NCBI RefSeq assembly: GCF_027941835.1
Contig: NZ_CP116005.1
Coordinates: 4,231,501 to 4,295,500 of the forward strand
From: Sphingosinicella microcystinivorans
Lineage (GTDB): Bacteria; Pseudomonadota; Alphaproteobacteria; Sphingomonadales; Sphingomonadaceae
DNA: 64,000 bases
Direction: 5' to 3'
Position 1 is the first letter of the stretch, and each line of letters begins with the position of its first letter. Shown here piece by piece: positions 52,719 through 60,642 of this stretch. The position numbers and the translations under genes were made by a program. The notes under the pieces were generated by a model that made no database searches, was not told where the DNA came from, and was given only the letters and a program-made list of their open reading frames with translations.

Positions 52719-53672
52719 ATGAAAAGAGACCGGGTCTCCTGGAAGGGGTATATTCCGGCGATTACTACCCCTTTCGATAAAAGGGGTGCGCTCGATTTCG
52801 GCGCGCTGGCGGCGATGCTCGATTGGCTGCACAGCGAAGGCATGCACGGTCTCATCCTCGCCGGCACGACCGGCGAATGGTCAAGCATGAGCCACGATGA
52901 GAGGAAGAGCCTCTTCACAGCCGCCGGACGCCAGCTTCATGGCAAGTTGCCGCTAATTGCAGGTTGCACGGCATTCACGGTGGACGAGGTTGTCGATCTG
53001 GCGGAACACGCCTGCAATAGCGGCTTTGACGGCGTTCTCGCCACGCCACCGCCTTACATCCGGCCGAGCGACGAAGAGATTTACTGCTTCTACAACGAGA
53101 TTTCGAAACGCATTTCCTTGCCCATCTGCGTTTACAACTGGCCGCCGGGCACCAGCATCGACATGTCTCTGTCGCTTTTGGAGCGGATCGCCGGCATCGA
53201 GAACGTCGTGGCGATCAAGCAATCAACGGGTGATCTGCGCCGTTTCGTCCAGACCTTTTTCAAGCTCGGTGAGACGGTTCGCGTGTTTGGCCATTCGATG
53301 GACGAACACGGCCTTGCCCTGCTCCGCTCGGCGGGCGGCGACGGCACGATGGGGGCCGGCGCGGTCCTTGGCCGTACACATGCGGATTTCTACAACTGCC
53401 TTTGGGCAGGGGACTATGCCGCCGCGGCGGAATGCGGCAGACTTGATCGCGTAATCATGGATGAGTGGTATACCGAGGATCTGGTCGGCCGTTTCGGCTC
53501 GGGTCCGGCTATCATGAAAGCTGCACTCAATGTCCAGGGCCTGCCGGGCGGGTATGTCCGGTCACCGCTGATTGATCTTCCTCCTGACGCCGTGGCGATG
53601 GTGCGCGATACGCTTGTCCGCATGGGCAAGATCGACAGAGGTGCCAGCCGTGCAGTGCCCGCAGGGCGATGA
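52719..53672 (+). CDS. DapA/NanA-family lyase or dehydratase
   Basis: 317 residues, class I aldolase TIM barrel. Schiff-base Lys167 in VVAIKQSTGD, Tyr139 in CVYNWPPGTS, and GTTGE at 49-53. The family includes dihydrodipicolinate synthase, 2-keto-3-deoxy acid aldolases and the deaminase of the hydroxyproline pathway. The Tyr motif (YNWPPGT) departs from the classical YNxPGRT, so dihydrodipicolinate synthesis is unlikely. First gene of the operon with HyuA, HyuB, peptidase and MFS; 4-bp overlap with hyuA. It probably cleaves or deaminates a 2-oxo acid made by the amine dehydrogenase. Confidence 0.85.
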   Translation: MKRDRVSWKGYIPAITTPFDKRGALDFGALAAMLDWLHSEGMHGLILAGTTGEWSSMSHDERKSLFTAAGRQLHGKLPLIAGCTAFTVDEVVDLAEHACNSGFDGVLATPPPYIRPSDEEIYCFYNEISKRISLPICVYNWPPGTSIDMSLSLLERIAGIENVVAIKQSTGDLRRFVQTFFKLGETVRVFGHSMDEHGLALLRSAGGDGTMGAGAVLGRTHADFYNCLWAGDYAAAAECGRLDRVIMDEWYTEDLVGRFGSGPAIMKAALNVQGLPGGYVRSPLIDLPPDAVAMVRDTLVRMGKIDRGASRAVPAGR

Positions 53673-55726
53673 CGAATACATGGCGTGTCGGAATTGATTC
53701 CGGAGGAACATTCACAGACGTATGTCTCTATAATACGGCAAACGGCGATCTCGTCGTATGGAAAACGCCGTCTACCCCGGATGATCCGTCATGCGGCATT
53801 ACACAGGCACTGGACGAAGGACTTGCGCAAGGGGGCTCCCCGGGTCATGATGTTTCCTTCCTTGCACATGGCACCACCGTCGGCACGAACGCGCTGATCC
53901 AGCACCACGGTGTCAGCACCGGCCTGATCACGACTCAAGGCTTCGGCGACCTTCTTGAAATCGGTCGGCAAAAACGCCCGAATCTTTATGATCTTCAGGC
54001 AGACAAACCCCAACTTCTGGTGCCGCGGGCACTCCGGATCGAGGTTCCCGAGCGTTGTCGCCATGACGGCAGCATCGAAATTCCCCTTGATGAAGGCGCC
54101 GTCCGCGCCGCCGCATCCAGGCTTCGGGAGGCCGGCGTCAAAGCCGTCGCGATCTGCTTCCTCTACGGCTTCCTCAATCCCGCTCACGAGCGCCGCGCCG
54201 CAGAAATCGCAAGCGAGGAGCTTCCGAATGTTTTCGTCTGCACATCGCATGAGGTGGCACCGGAATTCCGCGAGTTCGAACGCCTCTCGACGACGGTCGT
54301 GAACGCCTATCTCGGTCCCGTCATGGAAAAGTACATCAACCGCCTGATCGCACGGCTCGACGAACGCAGATTGGCCGTCCGGCCATTTCTCACACAGTCG
54401 AACGGCGGCGTCACCGGGCTTGCCGGGGCGGCGCGCCTTCCTGTGCGAACCCTCCTCTCCGGCCCCAGCACGGGCGTTGTCGCCGCACAGGCGATCGGGC
54501 AGGCAATGGGTATCAACAACCTCATCACATTCGATATGGGCGGCACCAGCACTGATGTCGCATTGCTCACGGATGGACAGTGCAGCCTTGTGGGCGACGC
54601 GGTCGTCGATGGCTATCCGATCAAGGCGCCGATGCTGGACATCCATGCGGTCGGCGCGGGCGGCGGCTCCATTGCCCATATCGATCGCGGGGGAATGCTG
54701 AAAGTCGGGCCGGCAAGCGCGGGTGCCGTCCCGGGGCCGGCCTGTTACGGGCACGGCAATGCGGAGCCCACGGTTACCGACGCCAACGTCGTGCTCGGAA
54801 CGCTCAATCCCGACCATATGCTTGGCGGCCGCATGGCGCTGCGGCGGGATCTCGCTGAGGCCGCGATCGGCCGCCTTGCCGGTAATCTCGGGATGGACCC
54901 GATGCTCACGGCCGACGGTATCATCGCTATCGCGACGGCCACCATGGCAAAAGCGGTTCGTGTCATCAGCGTGCAGCGCGGCCACGATCCCAGGGATTAC
55001 GCGCTGATCGCCTTCGGCGGCGCCGGCCCGCTCCACGCGGCGCGGCTTGCCCGCGAACTGGGGATGACGCGCGTGATCATCCCGCCGACACCTGGTACGC
55101 TGTGCGCGCTGGGGCTGCTGATGACCGATCTGCGCACCGATTTTTCATTGACCGATGTCCAGACGCTCGAAGACCAGGCTTTGCCCCGGATCGCCAAGCG
55201 GATTTCTGTCCTGCTCGATCAGGCCACGGACTGGTTTGAGCGCGAAGCTGTCGCCTCCGCGTCACGCCGGATCCGTCACAGCATCGACATGCGCCATGTC
55301 GGTCAGAACTACGAGCTTTCGGTTCCGCTGCCCGACGGCCCCATCGACCGTGCCACGATCCGGAAACTCCGGGACGGGTTCGCGGCGGCGCATTTGCAGC
55401 GCTACGGGTTCGCGAGCGCCGATACGCCGATCGAGCTCGTCACCTTTCGTACCGAAGCCATCGGCACGGGGGGGAAGGCCGCAGTCACTCCGCATCCCGA
55501 AACTGATACGGCTTCATCGGACGCGATTGTCGGATCGCGAAGGATATGGTTCGCCGATCCCGGCGACTTCGTTCCCTGCGCTGTCTATGCTCGCGGCAGA
55601 CTCCTAGCCGGGCATCGTTTCGAAGGCCCGGCGATCGTCGAGCAGGATGACACGACAATCGTCGTACCACGAGGTATGCGTGCATGGGTGGAACCGTATC
55701 TCAACCTGATCATGGAAGAGTCATGA
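53669..55726 (+). CDS. hyuA: Hydantoinase A / oxoprolinase alpha subunit (second system)
   Basis: 685 residues. ATPase-fold motifs VGIDSGGTFTDVCLY, LLSGPSTGVVAAQAIGQAMG, ITFDMGGTSTDVALL and AFGGAGPLHAARLA. Clearly different from the HyuA at 17243-19312 though of the same family. It activates a cyclic amide or ketone with ATP. Coupled to both the DapA-family gene (ATGA at 53669) and hyuB (ATGA at 55723), so subunits are made together. Confidence 0.9.
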   Translation: MTNTWRVGIDSGGTFTDVCLYNTANGDLVVWKTPSTPDDPSCGITQALDEGLAQGGSPGHDVSFLAHGTTVGTNALIQHHGVSTGLITTQGFGDLLEIGRQKRPNLYDLQADKPQLLVPRALRIEVPERCRHDGSIEIPLDEGAVRAAASRLREAGVKAVAICFLYGFLNPAHERRAAEIASEELPNVFVCTSHEVAPEFREFERLSTTVVNAYLGPVMEKYINRLIARLDERRLAVRPFLTQSNGGVTGLAGAARLPVRTLLSGPSTGVVAAQAIGQAMGINNLITFDMGGTSTDVALLTDGQCSLVGDAVVDGYPIKAPMLDIHAVGAGGGSIAHIDRGGMLKVGPASAGAVPGPACYGHGNAEPTVTDANVVLGTLNPDHMLGGRMALRRDLAEAAIGRLAGNLGMDPMLTADGIIAIATATMAKAVRVISVQRGHDPRDYALIAFGGAGPLHAARLARELGMTRVIIPPTPGTLCALGLLMTDLRTDFSLTDVQTLEDQALPRIAKRISVLLDQATDWFEREAVASASRRIRHSIDMRHVGQNYELSVPLPDGPIDRATIRKLRDGFAAAHLQRYGFASADTPIELVTFRTEAIGTGGKAAVTPHPETDTASSDAIVGSRRIWFADPGDFVPCAVYARGRLLAGHRFEGPAIVEQDDTTIVVPRGMRAWVEPYLNLIMEES

Positions 55727-57303
55727 AAGCAGCCGGCACCATCGGCGAGACGCTCGTGGATCCGATCACGATCGAGGTCATCGGCAATGCATACACGTCC
55801 ATCGTCGAGGAGATGGGCGAAATTCTGGTCCACGCCAGCCATTCCACCAACATCAAGGAACGCCGCGACTGTTCCACGGCTCTGCTCGACCCCGCCGGCG
55901 AGATCATCTGCCAGGCCGAGCATATTCCCATGCACCTCGGAAGCTTTCTCAGCATCGTGCCCAGAATTCTGGACCATTATGCAGTCAGCGACATCGCACC
56001 GGGCGATGTTTTTATCGCCAACGACCCGTACGAGGGCGGTGCAACACACCTTCCCGACATCGTCATCGTCGAACCGGTGTTCGCCGAAGGCCGACTCGTG
56101 GCGTGGGCAGCGAACACCGGCCATCATGCGGACTTCGTCGATCGTGGCAACGCCCATATCTATCAGGAAGGCCTGCGTATTCCGCCGACACGCTACATGC
56201 GCGCCGGTGCCGCGCAGGTCGATATCGAACGCCTGATCCTGCTCAACTGTCAGGTGCCCCAGGAACGAAGGCACGACCTCCAGGCACAGATCGGCGCAAA
56301 CCGCTTTGCGACAGAACGGATCATCGGCCTGTGCGCGCGCTATGGCGTCGAAACCATTCTGGCCGCCAGTGCGGCGCTTATTGACTATGCGGAACGCCGG
56401 ATGCGCATGGGCATCGCCGAAATTCCCGACGGCGAGTATGCGTTCAGGGATGTTCTTGAAACGGCGGAAATTGAGGATATTCTCGACGTATCGGTGAACA
56501 TCGTCGTTTCGGGCGACGAGATGCGCTTTCATTTCGAAAGCCCGCCGCAGATCCGGGCCAGCCTGAACGTCACTTACGAAGCGCTGCTGGCCAGTGTCTT
56601 CTACGCCGCCAAGACCATCGTCGACCCCGAGGTTCCCTCCAACAGCGGCATGATGCGCCCGATCACGGTAACGGCGCCGCCCGGCACCATGTTCAATTGC
56701 CGGCATCCCGCCGCCGTCAACGGTCGCCTGCAACCATGCCAGCGTATCGTGGACCTCGTTTACGGCGCATTGGCGCAGGCGGTGCCGGAACAGGTCGTTG
56801 CCGCGGGCAACGGCGCCTGCGCGTCGGTCACCTTCGTGGGCACGTCGCCGACAGGCGAACTCTGGGTCTATCTGGAGGCAATCGGCGGAGGATCGGGCGC
56901 GCGGGCGACCAAGAACGGGCTTGACGGCGTCCATGTCCACATGACCAACACGTCCAATCTTCCGATCGAAGCGCTCGAGGCCGAATATCCGATTACGGTC
57001 GAGCGCTATGCCTTCATCGAAGGATCAGGCGGAGCGGGACGGCACCACGGCGGGCGCGGCCTTTCGCGCGTGTTCCGCGCCGAAGCCGACTGCCGTGTGC
57101 GCGTGGGCGGATCGCGCCTGCGCTCCGTTCCGTGGGGACTGGACGGCGGATTGCCGGGCGCGTCCGGCGCCATCATTCCGGGCGCGGGCGTCGAACTCCT
57201 GAACAGAACCTCCGGCATCCTGCGCGCGGGCCAGACGCTTGAAGTCAACAGCCCCGGTGCGGGCGGATATGGAAAACCGGAGGCGCCCGAAGCCAACGCA
57301 TGA
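55723..57303 (+). CDS. hyuB: Hydantoinase B / oxoprolinase beta subunit (second system)
   Basis: About 526 residues from ATG 55723. Family marks DPITIEVIGNAYTSIVEEMG at the start, VFIANDPYEGGATHLPDIVI, NSGMMRPITVTAPPG and a C-terminal GGAGRHHGGRGLSRVF. Works with the preceding HyuA. Together with exported amidohydrolases and an amine dehydrogenase, opening of a cyclic imide, lactam or hydantoin is the most likely role; a carboxylase activity, as in acetone carboxylase relatives, cannot be excluded. Confidence 0.88.
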   Translation: MKAAGTIGETLVDPITIEVIGNAYTSIVEEMGEILVHASHSTNIKERRDCSTALLDPAGEIICQAEHIPMHLGSFLSIVPRILDHYAVSDIAPGDVFIANDPYEGGATHLPDIVIVEPVFAEGRLVAWAANTGHHADFVDRGNAHIYQEGLRIPPTRYMRAGAAQVDIERLILLNCQVPQERRHDLQAQIGANRFATERIIGLCARYGVETILAASAALIDYAERRMRMGIAEIPDGEYAFRDVLETAEIEDILDVSVNIVVSGDEMRFHFESPPQIRASLNVTYEALLASVFYAAKTIVDPEVPSNSGMMRPITVTAPPGTMFNCRHPAAVNGRLQPCQRIVDLVYGALAQAVPEQVVAAGNGACASVTFVGTSPTGELWVYLEAIGGGSGARATKNGLDGVHVHMTNTSNLPIEALEAEYPITVERYAFIEGSGGAGRHHGGRGLSRVFRAEADCRVRVGGSRLRSVPWGLDGGLPGASGAIIPGAGVELLNRTSGILRAGQTLEVNSPGAGGYGKPEAPEANA

Positions 57304-57310
57304 GGATATC

Positions 57311-58462
57311 TTGATCGCCATCAGCACCGATTTCGAAGCCGGCAAGATTCGTGTCGTCGCCTGCGACAGGCCCGACGATATCGTTGTCGAGCTGGAAGAC
57401 GATACCGCGGCCTCCGTCCGGCAATGGTTCTTCTTTCGGCTGACGGGAGCGAAAGACTGCGCCGTGCGGATCACCTTCCGGGATATCGACAGGTACAATG
57501 CGAACAAGGGCCTCGTCGGCATGCCGACGCTCTGGGATGATTACAACGTGCTGGGGAGCTACGATCTCGATCACTGGTTTCCGGTCGCAACCGAATTCCG
57601 CGACGGCCATCTCTTCGCGACGGTGACGCCGTCAACGGACAGCCTGTATCTGGCGAACTTCGCGCCGTATTCGAGCGAGCGGCTCGCCCGCTTCATCGGC
57701 ACATCGCTGATGTCGCCGCGCTGCGGACTCGAACGGCTCGGTCAATCCGTCCAGAACCGGGCCATCGAATGTCTGCGTATCGGCGAACCCGGGCCGGGGC
57801 GGAAGACTTGCTGGGTCATCACCCGCCAGCATCCGGCCGAAACGCAGGGAACATGGTGTGTGGAAGGTCTTGTGGAACGCCTTCTTGATGAAAACGACGC
57901 GTCCGCCATAGCGCTACTCGATCGTGCCGTCTTCTACATCGTTCCCAACATGAACCCCGACGGCTCTGTCATGGGCAATACGCGGACGAACGCTACCGGG
58001 CGCAACCTCAACCGCGAATGGCCTGCCCCTTCACCGGACGAGGCCCCCGAAGTCTATTGGGTCAGGAAACGGATGACGGAAACGGGCATGGATTTCGGCC
58101 TCGACATCCATGCATGGACCGGCCCCCATAATTTCGCGATCGGTCCCTATCATACGCCTTCCGTCACCGACCGCGAGGCGCAGTTATGGCTGCGATACGA
58201 GGCCGCGCTTGCCGCCGCCAGCAGCGAGTTCGAAACCGGCTGGCCCTATCCCGGCGGCGGACCCGAACCCGGCAAGGCCGACCAGTCGATAAGCTGGAAT
58301 CACTTTTTCGAAGCCTTCGGCGCATTCGGCGTCCTCTATGAGCTTCTCTACAAGAACAACGCCTGCAACCCGGATCCCGCCAACGGCTGGACCGCCGGCA
58401 AATGCAAGCGCTTCGGGCACGATACGGTGGATGCGATCGCCGCGATCGTTGACGTGCTTTGA
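57311..58462 (+). CDS. M14-family zinc carboxypeptidase (cytosolic type)
   Basis: About 383 residues if started at TTG 57311 (AGGA just upstream, 7 bp after the hyuB stop); an ATG at 57269 inside hyuB is the alternative. The N-terminal beta-sandwich (RVVACDRPDDIVVELEDD) and M14 domain resemble cytosolic carboxypeptidases. Zinc ligands His and Glu in TRQHPAETQG and His in GLDIHAWTG; the catalytic Glu is probably in GVLYELLYKN. No signal peptide. A cytosolic metallopeptidase in a hydantoinase operon suggests final removal of an amide-linked amino acid. Confidence 0.8.
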   Translation: MIAISTDFEAGKIRVVACDRPDDIVVELEDDTAASVRQWFFFRLTGAKDCAVRITFRDIDRYNANKGLVGMPTLWDDYNVLGSYDLDHWFPVATEFRDGHLFATVTPSTDSLYLANFAPYSSERLARFIGTSLMSPRCGLERLGQSVQNRAIECLRIGEPGPGRKTCWVITRQHPAETQGTWCVEGLVERLLDENDASAIALLDRAVFYIVPNMNPDGSVMGNTRTNATGRNLNREWPAPSPDEAPEVYWVRKRMTETGMDFGLDIHAWTGPHNFAIGPYHTPSVTDREAQLWLRYEAALAAASSEFETGWPYPGGGPEPGKADQSISWNHFFEAFGAFGVLYELLYKNNACNPDPANGWTAGKCKRFGHDTVDAIAAIVDVL

Positions 58463-59766
58463 GCGGCGCCTCCGCGATCCCGGCCGACCCGTCCCCTGAA
58501 GCGGCATATCCACAGCCCCGACATGCATGGCGGGTTGTCGCCGTTCTGCTCGCTCTCGCGATACTGTCGTACACCGATCGCTATGTTCTCAGCCTTCTCG
58601 TCGGACCGATCCGGCAGGAACTCAACATCAGCGATTTGCAGATCGGCCTGCTGCTCGGCACGGCCTTCGCGATCGTCTACGGCCTGTTCGGCGTCATCGC
58701 CGGCTTCGTCGCCGATCGGGCCAACCGCCGCAACCTGATCATCCTTGGCGTGATCGTGTGGAGCCTTGCCACCATCGCCAGTGGTCTGGCGCCGACCTTT
58801 GAAGGGATTTTCACGGCACGCATGGTCGTCGGTCTCGGCGAGGCGATCCTGACCCCCGCAGCGATCTCGATGATCGGGGACTATTTTCCGCCCAATCGCA
58901 GGGGATCCGCCGTTGGTGTTTACATGGTGGGCGTGCCTCTGGGCAGCGGCATCGCCGCGATTGTCGGCGGTGCCGTGCTTTCTATGATTGAAAGCGGCAT
59001 GCTCTCGTCCGTTGTCGCGTTTGCCGGAGCGCCCTGGCGGGCGGTTCTCATCGTCCTCGGCGCGCCCGGTCTGGTACTGGTGTGGCTCATGCTGCTGGTC
59101 AGAGAACCGATACGGCAGGCTGATGGAACTCCGGCGGATGCCGATCCGTCAGTCCCTGCACAGACACTACAGCTCTCGTGGGTTTCGATTGCGCCTATCC
59201 TCATCGGCAGCGCGGGCATGTCGCTCGCCATCGCATGTCTCATCGCATGGGGTCCCTCCGTCCTCATTCGCAGCTTCGCAATGGCACCGGCCGATGTCGG
59301 CTTCGCGGTCGGCATCGCCTTCGCGATCGGCGGTGCAAGCGGTGTCGTTCTCGGCGGCATCGTCGGCGACCGAGCCCGTTCCCGTTACGGTGCGCGCGCA
59401 CGCGTCTGGATATGTATTCTCGGCACTGTTCTCGCCCTGCCCTGCACCATGTTCGGCCTGTCGCAAAGCGTGCCGCTGGCGCTCCTCGGCATGGGCCTAT
59501 TCATCATGTTCGCGGACTGGACGATCTCTTGCGCCATCGCCGCTATCCTCGACAATACACCGAACCGATCACGCGGTTTGGTGACGGCGATGGCATTTTT
59601 CTTGAACGTGGCATTCGGCGCCGGGCTTGGGCCGGTCCTCGTCGCCCTTATTAATATCCGAACAGCGAACGCAGACGATATGCTGGGTTTTTCAATCTTT
59701 CTAGCATCGATGCCTGTTCTGCTTTTTGCCCTTGCTGCATTTATCGTCGCTGCAAGAAGAAAATAG
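58459..59766 (+). CDS. MFS transporter (spinster-like)
   Basis: 435 residues starting at TTG 58459, overlapping the peptidase stop. Twelve membrane helices; LSYTDRYVLSLLVGPIRQEL in helix 1 and GVIAGFVADRANRRNLIILG in loop 2-3 are typical of the spinster/hexuronate-like group common in sphingomonad catabolic operons. Last intact gene of the LysR-controlled operon. It may import the substrate or export a product; direction is unknown. Confidence 0.88.
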   Translation: MSGASAIPADPSPEAAYPQPRHAWRVVAVLLALAILSYTDRYVLSLLVGPIRQELNISDLQIGLLLGTAFAIVYGLFGVIAGFVADRANRRNLIILGVIVWSLATIASGLAPTFEGIFTARMVVGLGEAILTPAAISMIGDYFPPNRRGSAVGVYMVGVPLGSGIAAIVGGAVLSMIESGMLSSVVAFAGAPWRAVLIVLGAPGLVLVWLMLLVREPIRQADGTPADADPSVPAQTLQLSWVSIAPILIGSAGMSLAIACLIAWGPSVLIRSFAMAPADVGFAVGIAFAIGGASGVVLGGIVGDRARSRYGARARVWICILGTVLALPCTMFGLSQSVPLALLGMGLFIMFADWTISCAIAAILDNTPNRSRGLVTAMAFFLNVAFGAGLGPVLVALINIRTANADDMLGFSIFLASMPVLLFALAAFIVAARRK

Positions 59767-59768
59767 TT

Positions 59769-59963
59769 TTGATCTTCGACGGAAAACTAGGCAGCGTGGA
59801 TAAATTGACGACGAGCATCGCCTTTCTTGCAAGCGACGACGCGGCATTCATGACCGGCGCCGAACTCGTTGTGGATGGCGGGCGCAGCATCGGAACCTAT
59901 ATGTCCTTCCTCCCGGGGGCGCCCGAAACGATCGCCCCGGCGGCCTTTGGTCACAAGCTTTAA
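59769..59963 (+). pseudogene. Short-chain dehydrogenase, C-terminal remnant
   Basis: 64 codons reading SVDKLTTSIAFLASDDAAFM then TGAELVVDGGRSIGTYMSFL. This is the usual C-terminal end of SDR enzymes (FLASDDAxFMTGAxLxVDGG) without the NAD-binding or catalytic parts. It starts 3 bp after the MFS stop and marks a deletion junction at the edge of the catabolic operon. Confidence 0.8.
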
Positions 59964-60081
59964 CAGCAATCGGACAGTGCAAGAAGCAAACGACAAAACA
60001 CGCAGATTTGTTCGATTACGCTCGGGCGAATTTCAGGTCCTGCGGGCAGTCCAGGAAATCGCTGACGTCCCATACAATTCT

Positions 60082-60119
60082 CCAATTCTCATGTCCTCTC
60101 GGGCTTTCTTCAGAATTGG
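60082..60119. promoter_or_regulatory. Inverted repeat CCAATTCT / AGAATTGG
   Basis: Perfect 8-bp arms at 60082-60089 and 60112-60119 with a 22-base spacer in the 230-bp gap after the SDR remnant. No gene start on either side fits clearly, so it may belong to a lost promoter. Confidence 0.3.
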
Positions 60120-60194
60120 ACCAATTTTCTCAAGGCAGACCGCACCGTGCCGATGGTATCGTGCTTCCCGGTTAATCATTTGCTGGTAAACTGA

Positions 60195-60626
60195 CTACCA
60201 AAGAGGTTCTTCCGCTTCGAGCGCGAAGAAGGCGTCGTCGAAGCCGTATTCGCGATAATTAACGATGTGCCCATCGGCAACGTCGATCGCGATATGGATG
60301 TCCTTGGTAAAGGTACGGCCGTCCTTCCAGATGCCGTGCATCAGCATCTCGATCGCCGCCTTGTTGCCATCGGCGATGATCGAGCGAAGCGAATTGGTGA
60401 GGCCATCCGCGCCGCCTTGCAGACAACGGTGGAAATGCGTTTGCACACGCGCGGCCTTGTCGGGATCGAGCATGCCGCTCCACCAATAGGAGCCCGCAAC
60501 CCAGATCGCAGTGCCGTCGAACAGGTTGAAGCCCTCGCCCTCGCCCTGCAGCACGGCGACAAGCTTTTCGGCCACAGCACGGGTTTCGGCGGTCGAGGCA
60601 GCAGGGTCGTAGGGCAGGATTTCCAT
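60195..60626 (-). CDS. NTF2-like (SnoaL-type) protein
   Basis: About 143 residues from ATG 60626. One alpha+beta cone domain: LFDGTAIWVAGSYWWSGMLD, NSLRSIIADGNKAAIEMLMH, VADGHIVNYREYGFDDAFF. SnoaL/ketosteroid-isomerase-like proteins bind or isomerise small hydrophobic molecules. It lies 16 bp downstream of an aldehyde dehydrogenase gene and is read in the same direction, so they are probably one operon. The reaction is not deducible. Confidence 0.75.
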   Translation of the reverse strand: MEILPYDPAASTAETRAVAEKLVAVLQGEGEGFNLFDGTAIWVAGSYWWSGMLDPDKAARVQTHFHRCLQGGADGLTNSLRSIIADGNKAAIEMLMHGIWKDGRTFTKDIHIAIDVADGHIVNYREYGFDDAFFALEAEEPLW

Positions 60627-60642
60627 GGCGATCTCGGCCGGG

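Noticed and set aside
53789-55036. A 415-codon minus-strand frame opposite hyuA
   Set aside because: Antisense to a clear HyuA with ATPase motifs; composition typical of a shadow frame.
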